Positions 23,884 to 35,470 are shown, numbered from the stretch's first letter. The stretch is DNA of 64,000 bases from Datisca glomerata (GCA_003255025.1 QANY01007439.1:61251-125250), one strand, 5' to 3'. The notes: generated from the sequence alone by a model not told the origin. Program-made: numbers and translations.

Positions 23884-24399
23884 TGTTGGGTGTTGTTGGG
23901 CCTTCTCAACCCCAAAAGCTAGCTTAAGAGGTGAAACATTCCCTAATACTTATAAACTAACAACCATTCTATTCACATAATCGATGTGGGATAATCCTAA
24001 CAATCTCCCCCGTCACATATCGGGTCCTAAGTCGGACAACCATTGACTCACTCTATCCGGATTCACCAACCATCAAGTCTTGAGTTGGATAACCGTCGAC
24101 TCGCTTCACTCGGATCTCCATACATCAGGTCGTGAGTCGGGGAGCCAATGACTCTCACTTCACCCGAATTCACCATATATTAGGTACTCAGTCGGAAGAC
24201 CAACGAGTTACTTCACCTAGATTGGGCTTGATATTTTTTAGATAATCTTGAACCTAGCTTTGATACCAATGTTGGGTGTTGTTGGACCTTATCAAGAAAT
24301 TCTCAACCCCAAAAGTTATATTGAGAGATGAGGCTTTCCCTCACACCTATAAATTAGACTACCACTCTCTTCAACAACTGATCTGGGACAACCCCAACA
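23884..24399 (-). mobile_element. TRIM retrotransposon with perfect 5-bp target duplication
   Basis: Two short LTRs, 23884-24002 and 24270-24399, both begin tgttgggtgttgttgg and end in aaca. The element is flanked by acttt on both sides (23879-23883 and 24400-24404), an exact target duplication. On the minus strand, the primer-binding site ttggtatcaaagctaggtt (24251-24269) follows the upstream LTR and is close to the complement of initiator tRNA-Met. A polypurine tract, gacgggggagat (24003-24014), precedes the downstream LTR. It is 516 bp long and has no coding capacity, as usual for terminal-repeat retrotransposons in miniature, which depend on other elements' enzymes. It is the youngest-looking insertion in this region. 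Confidence 0.93.
24016..24230 (-). repeat. Four ~54-bp tandem repeats inside the TRIM
   Basis: Units start near 24016, 24071, 24123 and 24178. Each has the plan catcaggt-ctgagtcggaga-ccaa-gactc-cttcac-cggattcacca. They fill almost the whole internal domain between polypurine tract and primer site. Confidence 0.8.
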
Positions 24400-25259
24400 A
24401 CTTTAACCTTTTCTGAAGGAAGATATCAGCTCTACGAACCAACTCTACACTCGAGCACACAACACTACTATGAACCCACTAGTTTTTGAGATGACCAAAT
24501 TACCCAATAGAAACACACCATCCTTCCTAACATCCTTTTTGACCTAGTAAAAAAATTGTTTTCAATGACATCCATAAGGTTCCTGGAGTCTATAAATTAT
24601 TGAAGAGAAATCCCATTCTCCCTCGAGTTTCCACATTCGTTTAATACGAGGGCATGTAAATAGAGCGTGTACCACCAGTTCAAATTGATCACAAAATTTG
24701 CAACGATCAGAGACCGACACCCCTCTCCTTGAAAGATTTAACCCAGTCTCTAAGATACTCTTCGAGGCTCTCCAAAGAAAAATTTTCACCTTCAAAGAAA
24801 GATGAATGTTCCACATTTTCTTCCACCAAACTCCCATGCATGAAGGCGAAATTCCTCCAATCACATCTGTATTCATTGCCACCTAATACCCGCTTCTTGC
24901 TGTATATACCTTATCCCTACAATAGTGCCAGATCTTTACATCTGGATTGGATCCAACAGTGAAATAGAAGAAAGAATTGAGACAACTTCAACAAATCCCA
25001 ACCACTATGGCCAATAAAATCAGAAACCTTCACATTAATGGAAGTAGGGGAAACCTGATAGGGCCGAAAAGTAGAAGGCCTAGGAACCCAAGTAGAGTTG
25101 AAGGCCGAAATCTTAGTACCACTCTCAACACTCCATCTCATTCCTTTCTCTAATATAGATCTACCCTAAATAAGACCCTCCATAAAACTGAGGCCTTTGG
25201 AGAGGAGACGACTTCTTCAAAGGAGCATTTCAGTTCGATCTAATTTTTACGCTAAAAAC

Positions 25260-25848
25260 CAGACCGAACTGACCACGCACACTCCTACCTATGCGAGACC
25301 TTGTTCTAGCAAAAAACTACTGCTAGACTAAGGTCTAGCACTTCACCATTAGAATATACACTTGCTAAACCAAGGTCTAGCAAAAAAATTCGAGACTCTT
25401 GTCTAGCATTCACTAATTTTAATTGAAAAAAGTTAACTTAAAACAACAACTTAGTATTTTCCCTATAAAAATGCTGAATTTCATTAAAACATATAAATGT
25501 CCTAAAATTGATATTTTCTTTTACAAAGGGTCATTTATAAAAATTTATCATTAAAATGAGAAGAGGCGTGAAGTGAAAGTGGAATGCTAGGAATTTTTTT
25601 TAAGGGCAAGGCAAGGGCTAGGCTTTAGGTATAATATAATATAAAAATATTAAAAAGTTGGTCTTAACCGGTCAGTTCAATTCGAACTAATTATATAGTA
25701 CACCAAAAAATGAACCGAACCAATAATTTAGGGACTAATTTTTACTAAACTAAACTAAGCCACTAGAACAAAAGTAATGACTGGATCGCCTCGATTTGGT
25801 TCGGTTTTATCCAATTGTCTCAGTTTAGTAATTTCTTACACATCCCTA
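25260..25848 (-). mobile_element. hAT-like non-autonomous elements (two ends facing the same way)
   Basis: Minus-strand starts taggagtgtgcgtggtcagt (from 25288) and tagggatgtgtaagaaatta (from 25848) both resemble hAT termini. Both are associated with ccgaacc/ggttcgg motifs (25240-25270; 25700-25815). The DNA between is AT-rich and non-coding, and 25285-25410 carries the ctagac palindromes listed separately. No matching opposite ends were found, so two fragments are as likely as one element. Confidence 0.4.
25300..25412. repeat. Short ctagac-gtctag palindrome cluster
   Basis: tgctagactaaggtctagca (25321-25340) is an almost perfect palindrome. Variants occur at about 25300-25312, 25363-25383 and 25392-25408. 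The same motif builds the array at 53303-53655. Confidence 0.75.
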
Positions 25849-26162
25849 CATAAAACTCAAGAAATTAACGAATGACACATTCAATCCAATGAATTAACAT
25901 ATCTCTGAAGTGATCATTGTCATACTCTACTTCAAGTATACTAGGCTCATCAATCACATTTTCTTTGCCTTTTTCTTTCTCATTATTTTGAGTCTTACTA
26001 CCAAACCTTTGTTTCAAAATCATCTTCATTTATGTTAATCTGACTTGCATTGACAAACAAGTGTACATTACCATCTACTCCACTCTTGACTCACTAAAAT
26101 CCTCCAACACCTCACTAGAACTACCTCATTATCCCATTTCCATAAGAGAATGTTGTAAATAG
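25849..26162. other. Spacer without a recognisable gene
   Basis: A 54-codon minus-strand frame (about 26025-25860) shows no known domain. Nothing else can be supported. Confidence 0.4.
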
Positions 26163-26982
26163 TGAGCCACGTCGTCAGTAGTGATGTGTTAAAATGAACC
26201 CATGGTGTTTAAAGATAGGCCCATGTGGTGCCTACGTGGCATAATGATGCATGGTGATAACAAAACATGTTTGTAAGGGACGCCCCTGCACTTATAAATG
26301 TGGTGATTCCATTATATAAAATTGTATGTTAAAGTGTCTTACTCTATCTTTGAACTTAGTGACGAAGGTTTGAAGGTCTTTCCTTGCTTGAGAAAAATTT
26401 GGGGGCTGTGGTCTAGTAGGATTAGGGTAAGGTTAATCTGTAATAAGAGAGGAAAATCTCCATGAAAGGTATGGCCTCCTTAGGCATCTTGGATGTGTCT
26501 CTTTCTGATAAAGAACTGTCAAAAATCACGCTGCGACTCTGTCAGGGAACACCCCAGACATGCTACATTCGGGAAGTCTGCAGGTGAGCGAGGTAGTACA
26601 CCCGGTGTCGGGGAGGCGCGATGGAGGCTTGAGTGCCATGGACCCGCCACTGGGGATGCCCGACACCCCCTAGCGGCAAGTGGCTGACACCCCATGCCAT
26701 TGGGGAGGTATGATGGTGAGATGAATACCATGCACCCGGCGCCTAGGAGGCCTGACGGTGGGTGGTGTCCTTCGGGGTCTTTTGTGAAGTATAAGTCAAA
26801 CCTTTGCAAGGTTGTTATCCGACTACTGGATGTCTCAAAGGCACGAATAGTTGTGAGCATGAAAAGTGATCACGTGTTATCAATGTTATGTCGTTTTAAG
26901 TGTGTGGCCATGTTTTAGGCATCGTCACATGATTTCCATGTCATTGTAAAAGAAGGATTTGTGGTCCTCACTTGACTCCATC

Positions 26983-26990
26983 TATATAAA
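26983..26990 (+). promoter_or_regulatory. TATA box of the Tat LTR
   Basis: tatataaa about 35 bases before the conserved block tggtatcattatgaggatt. It is conserved in position with 44934-44944 in the other LTR. Confidence 0.55.
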
Positions 26991-27074
26991 GGGGTCCTTG
27001 GTATCATTATGAGGATTATTAATTCCACACTTCCCGAGGCAAAACAGTAGAGAATATTCCTCCCTTGGAGTTCT

Positions 27075-28930
27075 TTTTTAATCGGGTTTTAAAAATTGAA
27101 AAAAATTAAGGAAGCATGAACGATTCGTGAGCGGAATATAATTTTTTTTAAAAACAAATATTTAATCATATTAAATATAAAATCATACAAAAATCATACA
27201 TATTTAGATAAATGTATCGGGAAAAGATAGAAACAATTTCTACCTTTTCTTGTAATGGAGAGTTTCTGAATTGGCAGGATCTAATTTATTGTCTCGCGTT
27301 CCTCGTTCTTGAGATTCGTAGAACTTCAATCGATCTTCACACCAAAAACCACTCATAGAATTCAGTAGTATGTCTCATAAGAATATTGTCAGGAATAGAG
27401 TGTGGGCTCTCTAAACAACTGAGGAAGAAAAAATAATTTTCTTCTTCCTCACTATGATTTCGGTGGCAACGAGGGAGGGGAGAGAGAAAACATTTTTCTT
27501 GCTCTGAATAATCATACACTGTAATTAGGTTAAGATTAGTTAGAGATGCAACCCTATTACAATCCCTTATATAATAATTATAGAATTTACACATATACCA
27601 ATATATTATAAATTTCCTAAATTCACCATCTCTTTGCACTGTTCTCTATGATTTTTACATCTCTCTTAGAGGCAATACTATGTCCAAATTCATCAATCTA
27701 AATTGATCTCTATCAATTAATTAATTAATTAATTTTATTTACTAATTATTCAATAATTAAAAAATAATAAATTAATTAATTTGAACATTAATTCTGCTCT
27801 TCACCTATGGGTTCGAAAAGTGTATTTTAGTTCAAAACACGTTTTTGGTCCAATAGATGTTGTTTCTCATTTCTGTCCTTATGAGCTACTTCAGAGACAG
27901 AATGGATTCACATGAATGAAGCTATGAGATTCAAATACCCGACTAATTTATCTCCATAAATTCCTGACCTATTTAATTCCAACATCGTACGACTCCACTA
28001 TAGGTTCCATGTCGAATCCACTCTCAGTTCATGCGCGCTACATTTTCTATTGGTGCGAATAAATATTTGTATTTCACTGTCCATAAAATATTTTATGATG
28101 TCACCCTTCGTGAATATCAGTAACAAGATCTGGATGTAAAATTATAATTTTACCCCTCTAGTTATTATTTCCTTAACTCATTTATTGACTGTGAATAAAA
28201 AAAACATATCAGTGAAGTGTCTCGTACAGTTCACAATGTCTTACTCAATGACTCATGTCATCGAGTACCAGGCCCATTTTATTTAGTCACACACCCATCA
28301 ATAAAGCATTAGGAAATATTGTTGCTATTGCAATCTTACCACGAATTCATTTTTCGTGAATCACGCAACTCCAACATAGTTGAATCACGTTCCCAACTGT
28401 CGAGATATTGTCTGGCAATTGGAACTCGCTCGTTTGTGTATCAAAGATGGAAAGTAACTAGGTCAAGTTTCATATTCATCTCATGATTAAGGTAATTATG
28501 AAAGTACCATTAAGGTGTAACAATTAAATTCAGAACTAGATAAATGACTTTGCTCTAAACTAATTTGTTATTAGTATATTCAACATGTTCCATAACATAT
28601 CTAGGTCAACCATTAGAGTCTCCACTTCCATGCCCCAAGACCGCATCTTTTGGTTCAACCTAACAGTCGTAATCAAACTTGATTGCCCAGTCGATCCTAA
28701 GACTGTGAATAACATTCTGAACCATTTCAGAAGTGTTTGCCTGGAAGACTCATCTGTCTTTACTCTTCTTACGTTGATAATAGTTCTAAGAATTAAGTAA
28801 ATTATAAATACAATTTAATTAAAGGAAAAATTCCATTTATTCATAAAATCCATAATATATAAATGTTAGAGAAATAACTAAATACTCATAAATAGTTATT
28901 ATGCCCTACTTTTTGGACACAATTCCAACA
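27075..28930 (-). mobile_element. Ty1/copia solo LTR nested in the Tat LTR
   Basis: The insertion is flanked by gttct on both sides (27070-27074 and 28931-28935). The other Tat LTR reads continuously through this point (ggagttcacacc), which proves the boundaries. The minus strand begins tgttggaattgtgtccaaaa, a familiar copia LTR start. The left edge (ttttaatcggg) has lost its TG. It is 1856 bp and non-coding. A lone LTR with a target duplication is the expected product of LTR-LTR recombination. Confidence 0.9.
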
Positions 28931-29080
28931 GTTCTCACCAACCTTAGAGTAGTAAAGGCATATGTCACCTTCTGGTGGTCTAACTATGGTGCTTGTCCTT
29001 CACCCTTCTGATCACACATCTCCCACATTATAAGGCTTACTTGTCATAAACTAGGCCACTCAAATCACATATCTCTCAAA

Positions 29081-29099
29081 TGGTGCCTCCACTAGGGAG
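29081..29099 (+). other. Primer-binding-like site of the Tat element
   Basis: tggtgcctccactagggag follows the LTR by two bases. Tat elements usually show tggcgccgtctgtgggaa, so the spacing and core are kept with several changes. Confidence 0.55.
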
Positions 29100-29132
29100 T
29101 GACCTATCTAAACACCATTTTCATTAAGTATG

Positions 29133-30300
29133 GCCGGACGTGGAAGAATGATTAGAGCCTCTTCCCACCTAGAAGGGGACAATGTCAATCGTCGATAGAG
29201 AACCATAACTTGGAAGAGACTACTTACAAGGAGAGGCCTAACCTCGTCGTCGTCGTTGCTGCCACCATGATGGTGGCAGAGCAGACTAACGCTATTAGGG
29301 ATCTGTAGGCTTCTACTGCTGAGACCTGCAACCTTTGGGGTACATTGGCTGCTCTCCTCACAAATGCCAAAAACCCTCAACCACCATCACAGGTCATCAA
29401 TATTATTCCACCCCACATGGTGAATCTGGAAGACGCTGACAGACATGTCCATCCTACACATCCTAGGGGTTCGTCCAGATTCGGGATGGTAAACAGTGAC
29501 CAGAATGTGGGTCACTCATGAAACCCCACAAACGTTAGCGTCCCGCCAGTAGCCTTCCCACATACTACGCCAGTGCATGATGGCCCGATCGATGGCAATG
29601 AATCCTTGCTCTTTCATCACCAAGGTGACATTGCAAGAAAAGTTAGAGATGGAGAGGATCAAGTCCACCTTGAGCGAGACCATAGTGGATTTCCATCCTA
29701 CTTACCCGTCTGAACTGGCCATGAGACCATATCCTTCTGGCTATGTTCCTTCAAAGTTTTGAAAGTAAGCGAGAAGGAAGGATGTGCAAGAGAGCACATC
29801 ATACGCTTCATTGATGATATGGGCCCACACGGTTGTGATCAGTCCGTGAGGTAAAGAGAGTTCTCAAAGTCGCTAACAGAGCGAGCGTACACGTGATATA
29901 CCAACCTGGCACCGAGATCAATCTTGAGTTGGCCACACATGGTTTTCGCCTTCTTGACCAAGTTTTTTTATTCTAAAAAAATTAGTATTCTAGAATTGGG
30001 GCGCGAGCCTCAAACAAAGGATAAGAACTTGATGACTTATGTTAGAAGGTTCAAGGATAAGGCCCTCGATTGCCGTGAGGAGTTGAAGGATAGGAATTGG
30101 TAAAGATGTGCATTTGCGAGATGCTAAATGAGTATAGGGCACATACAGAGAACCTTAACATCACCATGTTCTCCTACCTCAACATAGCTTCTCAACGCAC
30201 CAACGCTTCGGTACCTAAGCTGAAAGTTGTGGAGCAGAGTGAGCGCGGAGGGCGTGCATGGAAACCCATGAGGTACACACCCTGAGTAGCTATGGCGCAA
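29133..30300 (+). pseudogene. Tat gag pseudogene
   Basis: Starts MAGRGRMIRASSHLEGD. After shifts it passes HHQGDIARKVRDGEDQVHLE near 29620. The retrotransposon gag domain follows: RFIDDMGPHGCDQS near 29810, SLTERAYTWYTNLAPRSI near 29870-29925, VFAFLTKFF near 29945, and NLMTYVRRFKDKALDC near 30030-30080. The Ser-x-x-x-x-Ala-x-x-Trp-Tyr pattern is the conserved Gag core of this lineage. Several stops are present (for example near 29327 and 29852). It is followed directly by the protease region. Confidence 0.8.
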
Positions 30301-30559
30301 CCCTTGGGGGGTGCTAAAGGGGGCACGAGTGAAAGGGATGTTCCACCACTTTTCCCCTGACACAGGGACAAAGTAGAGGTGCTTTTGGATGCCTGGGTGA
30401 AAGATAAAGTCATGTAGAGACCTTGGGTAGATAGTTTACCCCTAGAGAGAAGAGAGAGTTCGCCCAATACTGTAGCTTCCACCGGGATACCTCCCATGCG
30501 ACGAGGATTGTAGAACTTTGAAGCGGATCTTCCATGATCATCTTAAGAAAGGGAAGATC

Positions 30560-31410
30560 ATCACATAAGTCGTGGGGGACCAGCCATTCCCGCCGCACGC
30601 TAATGCAAACATGATAAGACACATAAGAGTTTGCAAAAACTTTTTCGACACACTAGAACTAGACAGAGCAAAGCCAGGCGCAGTGATACTTCTCCAAACC
30701 ACCCTTGGGAGAATAAGGAGAAATGCAGAGTGTGTCATCACCTTCATCAATGCTGACGGCATGGTGAAGAGGGTGGGGCACAACCACCCTTTGTACTTGG
30801 AAGCCCTAGTAAATGGAATGTAGGTCAGGAGGGCCCTCGTTGACAATGGGTCCAAAATCAATGTCACGTCAATCGCTACCTTTCAGGCGGCGGGCGGGTA
30901 TACCCAAGAAGAGGCTGATTAAGTAGCAGATCATCATCATGAGCTTCTCATCATCGCCTAACAAAATGTTGAGGTACGTCAACATAGAGGTGCAAGTATG
31001 GGCAATCCGCACCACTAACTATCTTCATGTCATTGAGTGCGAGACCATATGCCATATCTTTCTAGGATGCCTTGGATACATGACCATGAGTGCGTCCCCT
31101 CCACGTTGCACTGGTGCATCAAGTCTAGGTGGAAGGAAAAAGAAATCAACATAGCGGCCACGAAAGCACCGTTCGATGAGACTGAGGCCCATTTGGTTGA
31201 GGCCACGCTATTTGATGAGATTGCCCCCACCGGGACGGAAGCCCTCAGGAAGATCACAGCCATCACCCTGCTGAAGTGGGAAGACTTACCAGGCAAGGTT
31301 AAGGTGATAGATGGCAGTGAAGTAGTCAGGATGGTGACGTTACTAAATGGAAAAGGGGCGTACCATTGTGATGGTGTGCGGGGTCAGGAGGACACCCTGA
31401 TCCCATTGAC
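30560..31410 (+). pseudogene. Tat aspartic protease region
   Basis: From about 30570 there is a spacer, VVGDQPFPPHANANMI, then PLYLEALVNGM and RRALVDNGSKINVTSIATF near 30830-30885. This is the protease active-site segment, where D-N-G-S replaces the usual D-G-G-A/S; the catalytic Asp is retained. Downstream, the regions around 31075-31200 (PWIHDHECVPSTLHWCIK, PFDETEAHLVEATLFDEI) match the conserved stretch between protease and RT in this lineage. Shifts and stops break it. The enzyme would cleave the Gag-Pol polyprotein. Confidence 0.75.
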
Positions 31411-31413
31411 GGT

Positions 31414-33010
31414 GTGATAAAGGACATAATGTCGGAGGAGGCATTCGTGAAGAAGCAATGGCTAATGAGTGGCACATACTTGATGAACTGCGAAGTGCCA
31501 GAAGAACCTTCGAAACCTGTACCACCGCCATATTTAGAGGAGTTAGAGAAAATCTTCCTTGACGGGGAGGTAGGGCAGAGAACCATCTTCCTTGTGAAAA
31601 GTTTGTGTGAAGGTCAAAGAGAAAGCTTGTTGACAATACTACAAGAGTTCCAAGATGTGTTCGCATAATCATACACGGAGATGTCAGGGCTTGATCCCGC
31701 CTTAGTAACTCACAAGATGAGGGTCTCCACAGCGTGTAACCCCATCAAGCAACTGCCGTGACATTTCTGCCCTGAAGTAGAATTACAAATAAAGTCTGAG
31801 ATCACCAAGCTCATGGAGGAAAAGTTCATTAAACCAATAGAGCACTCCACTTGGCTGGCCAATATTGTCCCAGTATAGAAGAAGAATGACCAGATATGAT
31901 GTAGTGTTGACTTTAGGGGCCTGAACAAATCACGCCTGAAAGATGATTTCCCGTTGCCCAACGTAGACGCCTTGGTAGATACCAGGCTAGCAGACGCTGA
32001 GAAAATGGTAATATTTCACGACATCATGATACATGACTTTGTTGATGATTATGTGGAATACTTGGTCGTACTTTCCAAAGTAGCATACATGCATCTGAGA
32101 CACGTCAGAAGCATTTTTGAGAGATGCAGGACTTACAAGCTCAAGATGAATCCTTTTAAGTACGCCTTTGGAGTACCCCTCAACAAGTTATTGGGTAGTT
32201 CTCTTATATGCATCATTTCATCCCACTTTAGTAGAGTCAGTTAGCGCACTGCAACCACTCTTGAAGCAAGGTTGTAAGTTCAAGTAGGCATGTGAACAGC
32301 AGAGACATTTTGAGAAAATCAAGGATGTCTTCCCCACCTAGAAGCTTCGACACTACCTACTCGGTAATAAATTCCATACAATGACCAAGTCCAATATAAT
32401 TTGTTTCCTCTTGTCCAGGCCCACCCTGAATGGGAGGCTCACTAGGTGGATGATGTTGTTAAGCGAGTTTGACATCACATCTATGACGCTGAAGGCGTAG
32501 AAGAGCAAAGCACTTACAGACCTACTGGCGTAATTCTCAAATGGAGAACTTGAGCCTTTGGATGAAACCATCCCGTGGGAGTTCCGTGAGGTGAACCTTT
32601 GCGAGAAGGCAATGTGGGGGTTGACCTTCGATGGATCTTCAACGCATATTAGAGGAGGACCATGGCTTGTGCTAGAAGACCCTATGGGTAACATGTTCCC
32701 GATGGCTTACAAGCTAACATTCCCTTACACGAATAATGAAGCTGATAATGAAGCCTTGGTGCTCGGGCTCAAAGTAAAGGGGGATTCCAACCTGATAATC
32801 AACCAAATCAATGGGGAGTTCGCTGTCAAGAAACCCACCCTCACTTAGTACAAACATGAAGTCTAAAGGCATATTGACACGTTTGAGAAGTTAGTCTTTG
32901 AACATAAGCCCAGGTCCTAGAACTGCCATGTAGACGTCTTGGCCACACTCGTCGCCAAACTCCCAGACTCAAAACCTATCCTTTCCATTGAAGTGCTCGT
33001 TTAGACTAGC
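31414..33010 (+). pseudogene. Tat reverse transcriptase and two RNase H domains, with internal RT deletion
   Basis: An RT lead-in is seen at 31500-31670 (PPPYLEELEKIFLDGE, ILQEFQDVFA). The finger region follows (EITKLMEEKFIKPIEHSTWL near 31800-31860; VDFRGLNKSRLKDDFPLPNVDALVDT near 31905-31980). The palm segment that should follow is missing: ADAEKM runs almost directly into FHDIMIHDFVDDYVEYLVV near 32015-32070, so the catalytic core is gone. RNase H remnants follow. A second RNase H begins LTFDGSSTHIRGGPWLVLED near 32620-32680 and has YTNNEADNEALVLGL. This extra 'archaeal-type' RNase H is a hallmark of Tat elements. Confidence 0.82.
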
Positions 33011-33279
33011 CCTCCTATTTATGAGAACCTCAAAAAGACGCTGCACCAAGACTAGAGAGACGACGTCTGAAGGCAGCTTAGTGAGGAGAACATGAAAGAA
33101 GAAACCCTCACACTCCAAAAATGTACGTCCAAAGTGCTAACTCTTACCAGACCCGAAAGAGGTGGATGTCATAGAAGTTACCACAGATTGGAGATAACCC
33201 TACATCACCTACCTGGCAGATGGAGTTTTTCTGACTGACCCCATGGACACCATCAATATCAAAATAAGAAGTTCACGCT

Positions 33280-34412
33280 TCTTTCTTTTGAGGGGAGAAT
33301 TACTACAAAGGGAGATAGATGATCGCTCGCTCAAGTTCCTTTGGCTTGAGGAACAACACGCGATCATGGAAGAGGTGCACAGAGGTTCCTAGGAAAAGAA
33401 CCAAGGTGGGAGGCATTTTTATGGGGAATTACTGCGAATGAGGTGTTACTGGCCGACCAAGGAGGTAAATTCAATGTAGTTCGCAAGAAAGTGTTATACG
33501 TGTCAGGTGCTAGGAAATGTCATACACGAGCCCTTAATGCCTTTGCACCTGGTGGAGGTCCCATGGCTGTTTCATACTTGGGCCATGGACTTCATAGGTC
33601 CGATCTCACCTACCCTCCAAGCGGAACATACGGATCTTGGCCGCTACAGACTGCTTCACCAAGTGGGTGGAGGTAGTGCATTGAAAAAGGGGACTGGAAA
33701 ACAAGTCTACAACTTCATCAAGGAAAACATAATTTTTAGATTTGGACTACCAAGGAGGATAATATCGGATAATGGCACTACGTTCACAAGCAAAGTAATG
33801 TCTCGACTGTTCGAGAACTACAACATATGCCATGATAGATCCTCGCCTTACAACCCCAAAAGAAATGGGCAAGTAGAGGCAACCAACAAGACGCTGCGGA
33901 GAATCCTAAGTAGGATGGTTCACGATGCCCAAGAGAATTGGCATGAGCTTTTACCCTTAGCAGTTTGGGCATACAGAATGTCGTAGTGAACGTCCGCTCA
34001 AGCAACACCTTTCTCACTGTATACAAATGAAAATCTATCGTACCTACAAAAGGGATGCTACACACCTCGGAGACTAGAAACCTTGGAGGAAAGAAGAGAC
34101 AAGGCAAAGGAGAATATTCAAGCATACCAAAAATGCATGGGCCAAACGTACGAAGCCATTGTGAAGCCCTGGACCTTTGTCGTGGGGGACCTGGTGTTAA
34201 AGGTGACCGAGCATATGATGAAGGGAGTACACGCTAGGAAGTTCAAGCCCAAGTGGGAAGGGTCGTACGAGATCGCCTCTATAGTTGATAGCGGGTACTG
34301 TCGATTGGCCGACCCCCAAGCGCACCAAGTCATCCTGACAACGGTCAACTTCAAGTACATTAAGAAGTATTATGCTCAACGTTGTAATTTTATTTCACAT
34401 TTTGTAAGATGA
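33280..34412 (+). pseudogene. Tat integrase
   Basis: The N-terminal zinc region is degraded (CYWP near 33445; CYTCQ). The core retains all three acidic positions in context: WAMDFIGPISPT near 33585, RIISDNGTTF near 33755, and KRNGQVEATNKTLRRIL near 33865-33905. The C-terminal part, ARKFKPKWEGSYEIASIVDSG near 34230-34290, is followed by VNFKYIKKYY, after which the frame closes at 34412. Shifts occur near 33475 and 33600 and a stop at 33985, so it is inactive. It would insert element cDNA into chromosomes. Confidence 0.85.
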
Positions 34413-35470
34413 TCCTAGCTTATAATTGGGTCATTGTCTTGAAATGCACTTAAGACATTTCAGCGAGTTTTGTTCCTGAAACGCATGCAAGTCGTTTCAA
34501 TGAAAATAGATAGCCAACAAAGAAATGTTTACATAGAATCAAATATTAATATAAACTCCATCTTTGTTTGCTCTATAAAAATCATGTCTAGTGAGGAAAA
34601 GTAATGACAAAATTACTGAACCTCCTAGCGTTTAGGCGGAACTTAGCCGTTGTCACGATCCTACCAAAAATGGAACTTTCCTGTTACAAATAATGGAGCT
34701 TTCTTTAGGGGGGAGGATGCGTTGAACTTAAAATACACAGTTGGTGTTCACTTCATTGTGAAAACCAACATAGCTACGAAGGCATAATCTGGCTGTCATG
34801 TTATATTTTTTAAAGGATATATACGAATTTATCTTAATTATTGTTTAATTAATGGAATGTGGCAGCCGTAGTACAATTAAATTTAGAGATTAACTTTGTT
34901 TGATAATGCTTATGCTAAGTCAAGTGTAAGGGCGACATAAAACGCAAAGTAGGAGTTCACGCGAAGCATAATAAAAGTTCGAAGTATCAATAAGTACATT
35001 CTGTTAGATGAAATAATTATATGCTCATGTGTATTAATATGTTGCAGGTCTTTGAATATACAAGAGTACAAAAGAAGTAATACAAAAAAAGAGAAAAAAA
35101 ACCTATGGCTCGGAGAGCAAATGAAGGGTGAGTTTGCCCGAGGTGTTGGGGTAATGCTCTAGCACGATGCAATGTTTACTGATCTCTCCCCCAATGACAT
35201 TCACCATTGACTCCGTGCTGGCCCGAATCACGTCCTGCTTCACCATCTCTACCTCCAAAGTTTCAACCTCACTGATCCTAAGTTTTCATCTTTGGAGCCC
35301 CCCGCACGTGTGAATGTGAAGACGAATCCATCATAAGTCCAACCCCATGGGGTTAAGGTCGCGCCAAAAACTCAGCAAGTAAGCAAGGGCTTGGGGCAAG
35401 GGCATGGGGATCCGCATCCTCATGAGTCGAGTGATCTATGATATAGAGGATCTAGGGCAACCCGTTAAGA
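34413..35470 (+). other. Non-coding region after the Tat pol, with polypurine tract
   Basis: A purine run, taggggggagga, at 34705-34716 lies 290 bases past integrase. Tat elements are known to keep a polypurine tract between pol and the antisense ORF. The DNA after it (tgcgttgaac) does not match the LTR, so it is an internal tract and not the LTR border. No gene was seen on either strand. Confidence 0.5.

Larger units (their letters stand above)
23625..25215 (-). pseudogene. LINE 3' part (zf-RVT and RNase H), interrupted by a TRIM
   Basis: On the minus strand from 25215, GRSILEKGMRWSVESGTKIS near 25110-25160 (the end of the LINE RT tail) leads to zf-RVT: IHLSLKVKIFLWRASKSILE near 24750-24800 and CKFCDQFELVVHALFTCP near 24650-24705. 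RNase H starts near 23845 with LKMNADASCSQVGFGFGMVI and fades by 23630. The TRIM at 23884-24399 splits zf-RVT from RNase H. Stops and shifts disable the frame. This is a different copy from the plus-strand LINE at 12716. Confidence 0.82.
26163..29078 (+). repeat. Left LTR of the Tat element, split by a copia solo LTR
   Basis: Matches 43716-45170: tgagccacgtcgtcagtagt against tgtcacgtcgtcagtagt at the start, and cactcaaatcaca near the end. The solo LTR at 27075-28930 breaks it. Without that, the LTR is about 1.05 kb. A TATA box (tatataaa, 26983-26990) sits where tatatataaaa occurs in the other copy. The part 26560-26770 is GC-rich, with imperfect repeats around ggggaggcccgac. Confidence 0.85.

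Noticed and set aside
26519..26918. ORFs on both strands in the Tat LTR
   Set aside because: GC-rich non-coding repeat sequence produces open frames by chance. The other LTR copy does not conserve them.
30124..31672. Several minus-strand ORFs opposite Tat gag/protease
   Set aside because: They are shadows of the plus-strand gag-protease reading, with no family resemblance.
34705..34720. 3' LTR start after the Tat polypurine tract
   Set aside because: The sequence following (tgcgttgaac) does not match the LTR start, and Tat elements are known to have an internal polypurine tract there.
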